Source: MED-G16 sp964467915
GTDB taxonomy: Bacteria; Bacteroidota; Bacteroidia; Cytophagales; MED-G16
Direction: 5' to 3'
Assembly: GCA_964467915.1 (NCBI GenBank)
Contig: CAYXSW010000002.1
Span: forward strand, 54,391 to 118,390
DNA length: 64,000 nucleotides
Numbering within the stretch: position 1 is the first letter of the stretch; every line of letters begins with the position of its first letter. Below, piece after piece: positions 43,823 through 52,642 of the stretch. The notes beneath the pieces were generated by a model that searched no databases, was not told where the DNA came from, and saw only the letters and a list, made by a program, of their open reading frames with translations. The translations under genes and the position numbers were made by a program.

Positions 43823-44869
43823 TTAAATTATAAGTAGAGCGTCACCATACGTATGAAACATATATTTTTCTTTTATAGCTACTTTGTATGCTTTCATAAT
43901 GGTATCAAAGCCACCAAATGCAGTAGCCATCATAAGTAGTGTTGACTTTGGTGAGTGAAAATTTGTTATCATTCCACTACATATTTTGAATTCATAAGGT
44001 GGAAAAATAAATTTATCAGTCCATCCTGATTTTGCTTTCAATGTATCATTAGCATTAACAGCAGTTTCTAATGTTTTCATGCTCGATGTTCCAACAGCAA
44101 ATATTCTGTTTTTATTTTTAAGTGCATTATTTACTGCTATTTCCGTCTCTATTGGAATTGAATAATTTTCTGAATCCATTTTATGTTTAGTAAGATCTTC
44201 CACATCAATATCTTTAAATGTTCCAAGACCAGTATGAGACGTGATATTAACAATTTTAATGCCTTTTAATTCAAGTTTTTTAAGTAAAATTTGAGTGAAA
44301 TGAAGTCCTGCTGCTGGAGCTGCAACGGCGCCTATATTTTTTGCGTACACAGTTTGGAATCTCTTCTCATCTTTTTTGTCGACTTTTCTTTTTATCTCTT
44401 TAGGTAATGGTGTTTCACCATACTCATGAATTATATCATAGAAGTTTTTTTCACTATCTTCAGGGATAAACCTAATAGTTCTTCCGCGAGATGTTGTGTT
44501 GTCAATCACCTCTGCAACTAATTCTCCATCTCCAAAGTAAAGTTTATTTCCAACTCTTATCTTTCTAGCAGGATCAACTAGAACATCCCAAAGGTTTAAT
44601 TCTGGGTTAAGTTCTCTGAGTAAAAAAACTTCAATCTTTGCTCCAGTTTTTTCTTTTTGACCGTATAATCTTGCTGGAAAAACTCTAGTATTGTTAAGTA
44701 CTAACACATCATCTTCCTTAAAATATTTTATTATGTCTTTAAATTGTTTGTGCTCAATTTTTCCACTTTTTTTGTGGACTACCATTAACCTTGACTCATC
44801 TCTATTTTCTGAAGGGTGGATTGCAGTTCTAGTTGAAGCTAACTTAAAATCAAATTGAGAAAGTTTCAT
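43823..44869 (-). CDS. queA: tRNA preQ1(34) S-adenosylmethionine ribosyltransferase-isomerase
   Basis: Transfers and isomerises the ribosyl group of SAM to preQ1 in tRNA wobble position 34, giving epoxyqueuosine. The protein has 348 residues. Motifs include SRLMVVHKKSGKIEH, VLVLNNTRVFPARLYGQK, YGETPLPKEIKR, RFQTVYAKNIGAVAAPAAGLHFT, HTGLGTFKDI and ITNFHSPKSTLLMMATAFGG, all diagnostic. It forms an operon with ispD. It is divergent from the FtsX-type permease and shares with it a symmetrical promoter region. Confidence 0.96.
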   Translation of the reverse strand: MKLSQFDFKLASTRTAIHPSENRDESRLMVVHKKSGKIEHKQFKDIIKYFKEDDVLVLNNTRVFPARLYGQKEKTGAKIEVFLLRELNPELNLWDVLVDPARKIRVGNKLYFGDGELVAEVIDNTTSRGRTIRFIPEDSEKNFYDIIHEYGETPLPKEIKRKVDKKDEKRFQTVYAKNIGAVAAPAAGLHFTQILLKKLELKGIKIVNITSHTGLGTFKDIDVEDLTKHKMDSENYSIPIETEIAVNNALKNKNRIFAVGTSSMKTLETAVNANDTLKAKSGWTDKFIFPPYEFKICSGMITNFHSPKSTLLMMATAFGGFDTIMKAYKVAIKEKYMFHTYGDALLII

Positions 44870-44874
44870 ATTAT

Positions 44875-44917
44875 TTGTTTAATAAAATTACCTTAGTTTT
44901 GAGGTTTGCAAAACTAA
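44875..44917. promoter_or_regulatory. Back-to-back divergent promoters, queA and ABC permease
   Basis: A 9-base perfect inverted repeat, TTAGTTTTG (44893-44901) and CAAAACTAA (44909-44917), is separated by 7 bases. Each arm contains TAGTTTTG, a TAnnTTTG -7 element, one on each strand and facing outward. The plus-strand one has a TTG 16 bases upstream (44875-44877). Starts would fall about 33-37 bases from each ATG. The palindrome could equally be an operator. Confidence 0.4.
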
Positions 44918-44944
44918 TTAATTAGTTTAACATACGTTTAATAT

Positions 44945-46204
44945 ATGAAATTATTTTTAAGGCTTGTAAAAGAAAGCTTTATTTTCTCCTTTAATTCATT
45001 GGTAGCTAATCCTATTAGAACATTCCTGTCTCTCTTGGGTGTAACGATTGGAATTTTCACAATAATAGCAGTTCTTTCAACTGTAGATTCTCTTGAGAGA
45101 AGTATTAAAGACAATTTGAGTTTTTTAGGAACAGATAATCTTAGAGTGGAGAAATGGCCATGGGATTTTACTAATCCTGGCTATGAGTGGTGGAAGTTTT
45201 GGAAAAGACCAGAACCTATTTATAATGAATATGAGTTTCTTAAAGATAATCTAAGTAACGCAGAATCTGTTGAAATTATAAGTGCTAGAGGAGGCATAAA
45301 TGTTAAGTATTTAAATAATAATTCTGTCATTGATAACTTAAATGGTATAGTCTTTGAAAATAAATTTTTCTTTGATTGGGAATTTGTCTCAGGAAGATTT
45401 TTCACTCAAAATGAAACACTTACTGGTACAAACGCCGCTATAATTGGCCATAAAATAATGAAGGATTTATTTAAGACACCCGAAAATGCAATTGGTAAGC
45501 AATTGAAGATAAAAGGCAAATCATTTACAATTATTGGTGTTCAAAAAGAGCAGGGTGAGGCTTTTGGTGGGGGAGATTCTTTTGATAGACAGATGTCGAT
45601 TCCTTTTAATAGTTTTAAAAAAATATACAAGGTAGGAAAAAAAGGATCTAATGCAGTTATAAGGGTTAAAGGCATTTCAGATACCGATCCTGGGCTAAAG
45701 AATCTAGAGTATGAGTTGATAGGTCTTTTGAGAGCTAAAAGAGGTTTGAAGCCTATTGAAGAAGATAATTTTGCTATAAATAGACCTGAGTATTTATCTT
45801 CTTTCGTTGATATAATTTTTGTTACAATAACTATTGCGGGCTGGGTTATTGGAAGTTTTTCTATTCTTGTAGGTGGATTTGGAATAGCTAATATTATGTT
45901 CGTCTCGGTTAAGGAGAGAGTCCCTATTATAGGACTTCAAAAATCGCTTGGCGCAAAAAAATATTTCATATTGATGCAATTTTTATTTGAGTCATCCTTT
46001 CTAAGTATTTTTGGGGGTCTCTTTGGTATTTTCTTTGTTTTTTTACTGACAATACCAGACATTGGATCTTTTGATCTAGTAATTTCATTTAAAAATATCA
46101 TAATTGGAGTTACTATTTCCTCACTTATAGGAATATTGGCTGGGTTTTTTCCGGCTTTATTTGCTTCTAATCTTGATCCAGTTGAAGCTATTCGCTCTAA
46201 TTAA
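44945..46204 (+). CDS. ABC transporter permease, FtsX/MacB type
   Basis: The 419-residue permease has the MacB fold. The first helix (about 24-45, FLSLLGVTIGIFTIIAVLSTV) is followed by a large periplasmic MacB_PCD domain (about 50-280). Three C-terminal helices form the FtsX domain (about 285-415), beginning IIFVTITIAGWVIGSFSILVGGFGIANIMFVSVKER and ending PALFASNLDPVEAIR. Such proteins drive periplasmic conformational work (export of peptides, lipoproteins or toxins) when paired with an ATPase. No ATPase or adaptor gene is adjacent, so its partner is encoded elsewhere. The 3' end overlaps convergent recA by 8 bases. Confidence 0.85.
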   Translation: MKLFLRLVKESFIFSFNSLVANPIRTFLSLLGVTIGIFTIIAVLSTVDSLERSIKDNLSFLGTDNLRVEKWPWDFTNPGYEWWKFWKRPEPIYNEYEFLKDNLSNAESVEIISARGGINVKYLNNNSVIDNLNGIVFENKFFFDWEFVSGRFFTQNETLTGTNAAIIGHKIMKDLFKTPENAIGKQLKIKGKSFTIIGVQKEQGEAFGGGDSFDRQMSIPFNSFKKIYKVGKKGSNAVIRVKGISDTDPGLKNLEYELIGLLRAKRGLKPIEEDNFAINRPEYLSSFVDIIFVTITIAGWVIGSFSILVGGFGIANIMFVSVKERVPIIGLQKSLGAKKYFILMQFLFESSFLSIFGGLFGIFFVFLLTIPDIGSFDLVISFKNIIIGVTISSLIGILAGFFPALFASNLDPVEAIRSN

Positions 46205-47192
46205 CTAACTTTTCTTTAATTAATCCTTCAAGTTCAGCGGTTAATTCTGGATTATCCTCAATTATTGTCTTGACAGAGTCTCTTCCTTGTCCTAGTTTTT
46301 CTCCTTTGTATGAGAACCATGAACCTGATTTTTGTATAAGCTCAAGCTCAACCCCAAGGTCTAATATTTCACCTGATTTTGATATTCCTTTACCGTACAT
46401 AATGTCAAACTCTACTACCTTAAATGGTGGAGCAACTTTATTTTTTACAACTTTAACTTTTGTTCTATTACCCATAATACTATCTGGGCTATCTTTAATT
46501 TGTCCTATTCTCCTTATGTCTAATCTAACTGATGAATAAAACTTTAGTGCGTTACCGCCTGTTGTAGTTTCAGGATTACCGAACATGACACCTATCTTTT
46601 GTCGTAATTGATTAATGAATATACAAACACATCCTGACTTATGTATGGCACCTGTTAGTTTTCTTAGAGCTTGTGACATCAATCTAGCCTGGAGCCCCAT
46701 CATGCTGTCACCCATCTCACCCTCTATTTCTCCTTTTGGAACTAGTGCAGCAACTGAATCAATAACTATCATATCAATTGCATTAGATCTAATTAAATGT
46801 TCTGTTATCTCAAGTGCTTGCTCTCCGTTATCTGGTTGAGATATCAATAAATTTTCTGTGTCTATACCTAAGTTTTCAGCGTATGTCTTGTCAAAGGCGT
46901 GTTCTGCATCTATAAATGCTGCTATCCCTCCTTTTTTTTGTGCTTCAGCTATGCAGTGCATAGATAGAGTTGTCTTACCTGATGATTCTGGTCCATATAT
47001 TTCAACTACCCTTCCCTTTGGTAATCCTCCAATCCCTAATGCTATGTCTAGACTTAATGATCCAGTAGGAATACTTGGAATTTTAACTATATTTTCATCA
47101 CTAAGTTTCATTATTGTGCCTTGACCGTAAGTCTTCTCAAGTTTTTCGATTGCTAAACCGAGAGCTTTTGATTTTTCTTTTGTTTCTTTCAT
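46197..47192 (-). CDS. recA: Recombinase RecA
   Basis: ATP-dependent strand-exchange protein and SOS co-protease. At 331 residues it lacks inteins and is normal length, with a short acidic tail. Walker A is GPESSGKT (67-74). Walker B lies in MIVIDSVAALVP. Loop regions EGEMGDSMMGLQARLMSQALRKL and NQLRQKIGVMFGNPETTTGGNALKFY are intact. I see no LexA-type box upstream. Convergent and overlapping with the ABC permease. Confidence 0.97.
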   Translation of the reverse strand: MKETKEKSKALGLAIEKLEKTYGQGTIMKLSDENIVKIPSIPTGSLSLDIALGIGGLPKGRVVEIYGPESSGKTTLSMHCIAEAQKKGGIAAFIDAEHAFDKTYAENLGIDTENLLISQPDNGEQALEITEHLIRSNAIDMIVIDSVAALVPKGEIEGEMGDSMMGLQARLMSQALRKLTGAIHKSGCVCIFINQLRQKIGVMFGNPETTTGGNALKFYSSVRLDIRRIGQIKDSPDSIMGNRTKVKVVKNKVAPPFKVVEFDIMYGKGISKSGEILDLGVELELIQKSGSWFSYKGEKLGQGRDSVKTIIEDNPELTAELEGLIKEKLVN

Positions 47193-47312
47193 TGTATCTA
47201 TTTTTTGCTAAAATAAATAGTAATTTTTTTAAATGCTAATATTTTTAGTAAAATTTAATAAAAATTAACTTAAAGATCTTCAAATATACGTACTTAGGTT
47301 ATCTTATTTTAA

Positions 47313-47320
47313 TATTTTTG
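47313..47320 (+). promoter_or_regulatory. Possible -7 element for DUF3108 gene
   Basis: TATTTTTG (TAnnTTTG) lies 21 bases before the TTG start at 47342. The recA-DUF3108 gap (47193-47341) is AT-rich and carries no other clear element; the -33 position reads TTA instead of TTG. Confidence 0.35.
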
Positions 47321-47341
47321 CGACTATAACCATCTTTTCAA

Positions 47342-48136
47342 TTGAAAAAAATAATACTATTTATTTTACTATTTATTTCTCAGCTCCATTTAAGTGGTCA
47401 GGAGTTCAAACCTGTTCCTGGTGAAAAAATTGATTTTCTTGTCTCATTTGGAATATTTAATGCTGGAGAGGCGTCTATGATAACTGATACCTCTACTTAT
47501 TTAATCGTAGATGATAATTCATATAAGATTGATGTATTTGGAAAATCTGTAGGGATATTTGATTTTTTCGCAAGGGTAAGAGATAACTGGGGTGTCTACA
47601 TTACCTCGCCGGAACTTCAACCAATAAAGTTTTATAAATATTTAGCAGAGGGAAAGTACAGAAAAAATGAAATATTAAATTTTATTGAAGATTCAGATAG
47701 TGTCCAAATTGAAATCTTGGACAAACAGTCTAAGGAATTTATTGAAAATAAATATTTACATTTTGAAAATGATATAAAAAAAATAATTAGATCCTACTTC
47801 ATGAATTACTGGATAGCAAGTTTAGCTTACCTAAGATCTCAAGATTATACTAATTTTTACTCTTCCGAGCTTGTCGATATTCCATACTTTGACGAGAACG
47901 ATAAATTTAGTTATCAGATGAAGTTTTTAAGGAGGGATACAATAGAGACAAAAATAGGTAATTACAATTCTTTAGTCTTTGCACCAATAATTCCAAAAAA
48001 TAAATTGTTTGAAGGAGAAGATGCGGTTAAATTTTGGTTGACTGATGATAATTTGAAAATACCTCTAAAGCTTGAAGCAAAAATGAATTTTGGTAGTTTT
48101 CTTATCAAAATTTCTGACTACTCTAATATTAAATAA
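47342..48136 (+). CDS. DUF3108 family secreted protein
   Basis: The protein has 264 residues and starts at TTG 47342. The signal peptide KKIILFILLFISQLHLSGQ (to about 20) follows immediately, which supports that start. The mature part fits DUF3108: PGEKIDFLVSFGIFNAGEASMI, YKIDVFGKSVGIFDFFARVRDNWGVYIT, FYKYLAEGKYRKNEI, and the C-terminal KIGNYNSLVFAPIIPKNKLFEGEDAVKFWLTDDNLKIPLKLEAKM. The family is periplasmic/outer-membrane associated and of unknown function. It stands alone upstream of the two-component pair. Confidence 0.85.
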   Translation: MKKIILFILLFISQLHLSGQEFKPVPGEKIDFLVSFGIFNAGEASMITDTSTYLIVDDNSYKIDVFGKSVGIFDFFARVRDNWGVYITSPELQPIKFYKYLAEGKYRKNEILNFIEDSDSVQIEILDKQSKEFIENKYLHFENDIKKIIRSYFMNYWIASLAYLRSQDYTNFYSSELVDIPYFDENDKFSYQMKFLRRDTIETKIGNYNSLVFAPIIPKNKLFEGEDAVKFWLTDDNLKIPLKLEAKMNFGSFLIKISDYSNIK

Positions 48137-48223
48137 AAATTAACTGTATTTAATCTTTAAATTAATTATTAAAATTTGGAGAAATATTTTTAATAAATAT
48201 TTAATTTAAATCTAAATTACATT

Positions 48224-48907
48224 ATGTCTAAATCTGATTTTAAGATTCTTACAATTGACGATGAGAAGGATATTCTACTTCTACTGAAATTTAATCTTGA
48301 ATCTGAAGGTTATTATGTTAAAACTGCTAAATCTGGAAAAGAAGGTATTGAGATTGCAGAAAAAATTAATCCCGATCTAATTCTTATTGATATAATGATG
48401 CCAGATATGGATGGTATAGAGACCTGCAGAAGAATGAGAGAAATAGAAAAATTTCAATCAACATATATTCTTTTTCTTACGGCTAGGGTAGAAGAGTATT
48501 CAGAAGTAGCTGCATTTGATGCAGGAGGTGATGATTATATTACAAAACCAATAAAACCAAGAGCATTAATTAGTCGAATAAATTCATTTTATAAAAGAGA
48601 ATCTTCAAAAATAACCTCAAAGAATTCAATTTCTATAGGAGATTTATCAATTGATAGAGATAGTTATGTTGTTAAAATGAATGGGAAAGAGATTTTTTTC
48701 CCAAAAAAAGAGTTTGAATTATTATATTTTCTAGCTACAAATCAAAAAAAGGTTTATAGTAGAGACTTGTTATTAAGAAATATTTGGGGTACAGATGTCC
48801 ATGTGGTACCTAGAACTGTAGATGTACATATCAGGAAAATAAGAGAAAAACTTGGTAAAGATTATATTACTACGATCAAAGGGGTTGGCTACAAGTTTAA
48901 AAATTAA
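48224..48907 (+). CDS. Two-component response regulator, OmpR/PhoB type
   Basis: DNA-binding regulator, 227 residues. The receiver domain (1-120) has the acidic pair Asp12/Asp13 (ILTIDDEKD), phospho-acceptor Asp56 (LILIDIMMPDMDG), Thr in FLTARVEE and Lys108 in YITKPIKPR. The winged-helix Trans_reg_C domain (about 132-226) contains FFPKKEFELLYFLATNQKKVYSRDLLLRNIWG and RTVDVHIRKIREKLG, ending TTIKGVGYKFK. The histidine kinase gene follows after 65 bases. The target genes are unknown; PhoB-like regulators respond to phosphate or envelope signals. Confidence 0.92.
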   Translation: MSKSDFKILTIDDEKDILLLLKFNLESEGYYVKTAKSGKEGIEIAEKINPDLILIDIMMPDMDGIETCRRMREIEKFQSTYILFLTARVEEYSEVAAFDAGGDDYITKPIKPRALISRINSFYKRESSKITSKNSISIGDLSIDRDSYVVKMNGKEIFFPKKEFELLYFLATNQKKVYSRDLLLRNIWGTDVHVVPRTVDVHIRKIREKLGKDYITTIKGVGYKFKN

Positions 48908-48972
48908 ATCATAAGTTTACCTTGATTTATCTGCTTGGTGAGATGCTTAAAAATATTAATTAAATTTATTTA

Positions 48973-50061
48973 ATGAATAATTCAAAATCCATATCTGTAT
49001 TATTTGGTTTAATTGTTGGAATAATTTCACTTTTAACAGCAGTTTTGCTGGGAGTAGTTGATTATGTTAAGCTACTTTCTGCAGGAATTATATCTACATT
49101 TTCCTCTACATTATTGTTTGCTATAATTACTGAAAACCTATTCGATAAAAAAATAAGTGAGATATATAAATCTTTTGAAAAAATCAGAAATAAAGAATTT
49201 GAAAGAGTAGAGGTAGACAACACACTTCTCAGAAATATAAACCCCCTAAAAGGTATAAATGAGGAAATATATAATTATGCTAATTTAAAGCAATTAGAGA
49301 TTGATGAATTAAAGAGATTAGAAGCCTTCAGGAGAGAATTCTTACAAGATGTATCTCACGAACTTAAAACTCCAATTTTTGCAGCACAAGGTTTTGTTCA
49401 TACATTATTAGACAATATTAAAGCAGATGAGGAAATTAGAAAAAATTTTTTAGGAAAGGCTGCAAAAAGTTTAGACTATCTGGATTTATTAGTCAAAGAT
49501 TTATTAACAATTTCTCAGATGGAAAGTGGAGATATTAAAATGAAAATAGAAGCTTTTGATATTATTTCTTTAGTAAAAGAAACATCAGATCAGCTTGAGA
49601 GTATGGCTAAAACTAGAGATATAAAGTTAATTACTGATTTTAATGAAAATAAAATTGTAACTGTTAAAGCTGACTACTATAGAATTTTTCAAGTTTTAAA
49701 GAATCTAATTATAAATGCAATAAAATATTCTGATAAAAATTCTATAATTAAAATATCCTGTGAAAAAAGAAAGAAAGTTATTAATATTAAAGTCTTAGAT
49801 GAGGGTAAAGGGATACCTAAAAATCATAGGAAAAGGATCTTTGAAAGATTTTATAGAATTGATAAGAGTAGATCTAAGGAGAGAGGCGGTACTGGTCTTG
49901 GGTTAGCAATTGTAAAACATATCATCGAAGGTCACAAGACAAAAATTAAGTTAAAATCGAAAGTAAATAAAGGTTCTATATTTTCATTTAATTTAAAACT
50001 TGCCCCAAAAAGCATTAAGAAAAGAAAATCATTGAAAAAAGTTCTAAAAAAAATAAGGTAA
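48973..50061 (+). CDS. Two-component sensor histidine kinase
   Basis: The protein has 362 residues. Two close transmembrane helices (about 7-28 and 33-54) are joined by only a few residues, so there is almost no periplasmic sensor. A cytoplasmic linker helix follows. The HisKA domain has the phospho-acceptor His129 (FLQDVSHELKTPIF). The HATPase domain shows N box NLIINAIKYS, G1 DEGKGIP, F box and G2 GGTGLGLAIVKHI. The layout resembles PhoR kinases that read an inner-membrane partner rather than a ligand. The Lys-rich C-terminus (SIKKRKSLKKVLKKIR) is unusual. Confidence 0.9.
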   Translation: MNNSKSISVLFGLIVGIISLLTAVLLGVVDYVKLLSAGIISTFSSTLLFAIITENLFDKKISEIYKSFEKIRNKEFERVEVDNTLLRNINPLKGINEEIYNYANLKQLEIDELKRLEAFRREFLQDVSHELKTPIFAAQGFVHTLLDNIKADEEIRKNFLGKAAKSLDYLDLLVKDLLTISQMESGDIKMKIEAFDIISLVKETSDQLESMAKTRDIKLITDFNENKIVTVKADYYRIFQVLKNLIINAIKYSDKNSIIKISCEKRKKVINIKVLDEGKGIPKNHRKRIFERFYRIDKSRSKERGGTGLGLAIVKHIIEGHKTKIKLKSKVNKGSIFSFNLKLAPKSIKKRKSLKKVLKKIR

Positions 50062-50089
50062 AAATGACATAATATTTACCTGATATCTG

Positions 50090-50120
50090 TTGTTTTTATT
50101 TATTAATAAATCTATTTTTG
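50090..50120 (+). promoter_or_regulatory. Promoter of rplM-rpsI-rpsB-tsf operon
   Basis: TTG (50090-50092), 20-base spacer, TATTTTTG (50113-50120), a good match to the Bacteroidetes primary promoter. The predicted start near 50127 leaves a short leader before rplM ATG 50139. Confidence 0.55.
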
Positions 50121-50138
50121 CTCACTTTTTAGAAACTA

Positions 50139-50585
50139 ATGGATTCAAACAGTTATAAAACAAAGTACTTAAATAAAGAGTCAATTCAGAAGAATTGGTA
50201 CGTTGTTGATGCTAATGGTAAAACTTTGGGAAGATTCTCTTCTGAAGTAGCTAAAATACTTAGAGGAAAAAATAAAGCATCTTTCACTCCTCATATGGAT
50301 TGTGGTGATTACATAATTGTTATCAATTCTGATGGTATCAAATTAACTGGAAAGAAGTGGAAGGAAAAAAAATATGTTTCTCATAGTGGGTATCCAGGAG
50401 GTCAAAAAATCACTAACCCTCTGGAGATAAAAGAAAAAAAATCTTCAATATTTATAATAGAGAAAGCTGTTAAAGGCATGTTGCCAAAAAATAGATTAGG
50501 CAGAGAGTTATTTAGAAATTTATTTGTTTATGAAGATGGTACCCATCCACATGAAGGTCAAAAACCAAAAGAAATTAAGATATAA
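50139..50585 (+). CDS. rplM: 50S ribosomal protein L13
   Basis: The L13 protein has 148 residues and an N-terminal extension of about 12 residues before the conserved NWYVVDANGKTLGRFSSEVAKIL. GDYIIVINSDGIKLTGKKW, YVSHSGYPGG and AVKGMLPKNRLGRELFRNL are also conserved. First gene of the rplM-rpsI-rpsB-tsf operon; one base separates its stop from rpsI. Confidence 0.96.
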   Translation: MDSNSYKTKYLNKESIQKNWYVVDANGKTLGRFSSEVAKILRGKNKASFTPHMDCGDYIIVINSDGIKLTGKKWKEKKYVSHSGYPGGQKITNPLEIKEKKSSIFIIEKAVKGMLPKNRLGRELFRNLFVYEDGTHPHEGQKPKEIKI

Positions 50586-50586
50586 T

Positions 50587-50973
50587 ATGGATTATATAAG
50601 CACTGTAGGAAGAAGAAAGACATCTGTTGCTAGATTATACATGAAAACTGGAAAAGGTTCTTTTACTATAAACGGAAAAAATTTAGATAAATACTTTTCT
50701 TCAGAGCTTTTAAGACTTATTGTTGAACAGCCTCTAAAACTTGTAGATGCACTAAAAAACTTTGACTTTAAAGTAAATGTTCATGGAGGTGGTTTTAAAG
50801 GTCAGGCTGAAGCGGTAAGGCTTGCTGTAGCAAGAGCTTTAGTTAAGAATGATGAAGAGATTAGAGGTGTTCTTAAGAAAGAAGGATTCTTAACTAGGGA
50901 TCCAAGGATGGTTGAAAGAAAGAAATATGGTAGAAGAAAAGCAAGGAGAGCATTCCAATGGGTTAAGAGATAA
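50587..50973 (+). CDS. rpsI: 30S ribosomal protein S9
   Basis: The protein has 128 residues with start ATG 50587 (MDYISTVGRRKTSVARLYMKTG). The frame is open further upstream but lies inside rplM. The C-terminal basic tail RKKYGRRKARRAFQWVKR, which reaches the ribosomal P site, is intact, as is HGGGFKGQAEAVRLAVARAL. Followed six bases later by rpsB. Confidence 0.96.
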   Translation: MDYISTVGRRKTSVARLYMKTGKGSFTINGKNLDKYFSSELLRLIVEQPLKLVDALKNFDFKVNVHGGGFKGQAEAVRLAVARALVKNDEEIRGVLKKEGFLTRDPRMVERKKYGRRKARRAFQWVKR

Positions 50974-50979
50974 TATATT

Positions 50980-51789
50980 ATGATAAAAAAATTAGAACAT
51001 AAGGATTTATTGAAAGCTGGTGTACATTTTGGTCATCTAACAAGGAAGTGGAATCCAAAAATGTCAGAATACATTTTTATGGAAAATAATGGTATTCATA
51101 TAATTGATCTACATAAAACAATTGATTGTGCATACACCGCAGCAGCATCTCTTCAAAATATTGCTAAATCAGGAAGAAAAATCATGTTTGTAGCTACTAA
51201 GAAACAAGCCAAGACTTATGTCTCTGAAAAAGCAAAAGAATTAAATATGCCTTATGTCACAGAGAGATGGTTAGGTGGAATGTTAACTAATTTTTCAACT
51301 ATAAGGAAATCTTTAAAAAAATTATCTTCTATAGATAATATGCAAAATCAAGATACTTATACTCAAGACTTTTCTAAAAAGGAAAGACTGATGATATCTA
51401 GAGACAAGGATAAATTAGAAAAAGCTCTTGGTGGAATTTCTACATTAAATAGAATTCCTGCTGCTTTATTCGTAGTTGATATCAAGCATGAAGAAATAGC
51501 AATTAAAGAAGCTAAAAAGTTGAATATTCCAATTTACGGTATGGTTGATACAAATTCAGATCCTAACCAGATAGATTTTGAAATTCCATCAAACGATGAT
51601 TCATTTACTTCTGTTTCAATAATTATTGACTACATTTCGGAGTCTATTGCTGAAGGATTAAAAGAAAGAGAGAAAATAAAAGAAGAAATTAGAATTAAAC
51701 AAGAGAAAGAGGCATCAGAGAGAGAAGCTAAAGAAAAAAAAGAGGCTGAGAAGAAGGCAAAGGAATCAAAAAAAGAGGTAACTAAATAA
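50980..51789 (+). CDS. rpsB: 30S ribosomal protein S2
   Basis: The protein has 269 residues. The S2 core (1-225) includes HFGHLTRKWNPKMSEYIF, IMFVATKKQAK, VTERWLGGMLTNFSTIRKSL and DTNSDPNQIDFEIPSNDDS. From about 228 a Lys/Glu-rich helical extension of about 40 residues (KEREKIKEEIRIKQEKEASE onward) is attached, seen in many Bacteroidetes S2 proteins. Adjacent to tsf, as almost everywhere in bacteria. Confidence 0.96.
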   Translation: MIKKLEHKDLLKAGVHFGHLTRKWNPKMSEYIFMENNGIHIIDLHKTIDCAYTAAASLQNIAKSGRKIMFVATKKQAKTYVSEKAKELNMPYVTERWLGGMLTNFSTIRKSLKKLSSIDNMQNQDTYTQDFSKKERLMISRDKDKLEKALGGISTLNRIPAALFVVDIKHEEIAIKEAKKLNIPIYGMVDTNSDPNQIDFEIPSNDDSFTSVSIIIDYISESIAEGLKEREKIKEEIRIKQEKEASEREAKEKKEAEKKAKESKKEVTK

Positions 51790-51802
51790 ATTTTCAAATA
51801 TT

Positions 51803-52639
51803 ATGTCAGTAAATATTTCTGCAAAAGAAGTAAATGAACTTAGGCAAAAGACTGGTTCAGGTATGATGGATTGTAAAAAAGCTTTAGTTGAAGCTGGAGG
51901 CGATTTTGATAAAGCTATCGATATCTTAAGAAAGAAAGGTCAGAAGGTGTCTGCAGCAAGATCAAATAGAGAAACATCTGAAGGAGTAGTTATATATAAG
52001 ATTAGTCCAAATGAGGACAAAGCATCTATTCTTTCATTTACATGTGAGACTGATTTTGTTGCTAAAAATGAAGAATTTCAAGGTTTAGCTGAAAAAATCC
52101 TAGAAATTGCCTTTGATAATAATATGACTTCGATAAAAGATATTTTAAATTCAGATCTTGAGTCTACATCTGTTGATCAAAATATTGTTAATCTTATTGG
52201 TAAGATAGGAGAGAAGATAGAGATTAGAGACTATCAGACACTAAGTGGTGAGAAACTAGTCCCTTACATACACGCAGGAGATAAATTAGGAGTATTGGTA
52301 TCTTTAGTTAATACAAATTCTGTTGATTATGTAGCAGCAGGAAAAGATGTGGCAATGCAGATAGCAGCAATGAATCCTATTGCGCTTAATAAGGACGGAG
52401 TGGATCATTCTGTTGTTGAAAAAGAAATAGAAATTGGTAAAGAACAGGCCCTTAAAGAAGGAAAGCCAGAAAATATTATTGAAAAAATAGCTCAAGGTAA
52501 ATTACAAAAATTTTTCAAGGATAATACACTTTTAAGTCAACCTTTTGTTAAAGACAGTTCACTCACTGTAGAAAAATATTTAAGTTCATATTCAGTTGAT
52601 TTGACAGTGGATAAATTTGTCAGAGTTTCAATCGGATAA
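51803..52639 (+). CDS. tsf: Translation elongation factor Ts
   Basis: Guanine-nucleotide exchange factor for EF-Tu. At 278 residues it is full length. The N-terminal UBA-like domain (VNELRQKTGSGMMDCKKALVEAGGDFDKAIDILRKKG) and the core motif CETDFVAKNEEFQ with the TDFV contact to EF-Tu are clear, as is VAMQIAAMNPIAL. Last gene of the rplM operon. Its stop is 3 bases from convergent pepP. Confidence 0.96.
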   Translation: MSVNISAKEVNELRQKTGSGMMDCKKALVEAGGDFDKAIDILRKKGQKVSAARSNRETSEGVVIYKISPNEDKASILSFTCETDFVAKNEEFQGLAEKILEIAFDNNMTSIKDILNSDLESTSVDQNIVNLIGKIGEKIEIRDYQTLSGEKLVPYIHAGDKLGVLVSLVNTNSVDYVAAGKDVAMQIAAMNPIALNKDGVDHSVVEKEIEIGKEQALKEGKPENIIEKIAQGKLQKFFKDNTLLSQPFVKDSSLTVEKYLSSYSVDLTVDKFVRVSIG

Positions 52640-52642
52640 ATA

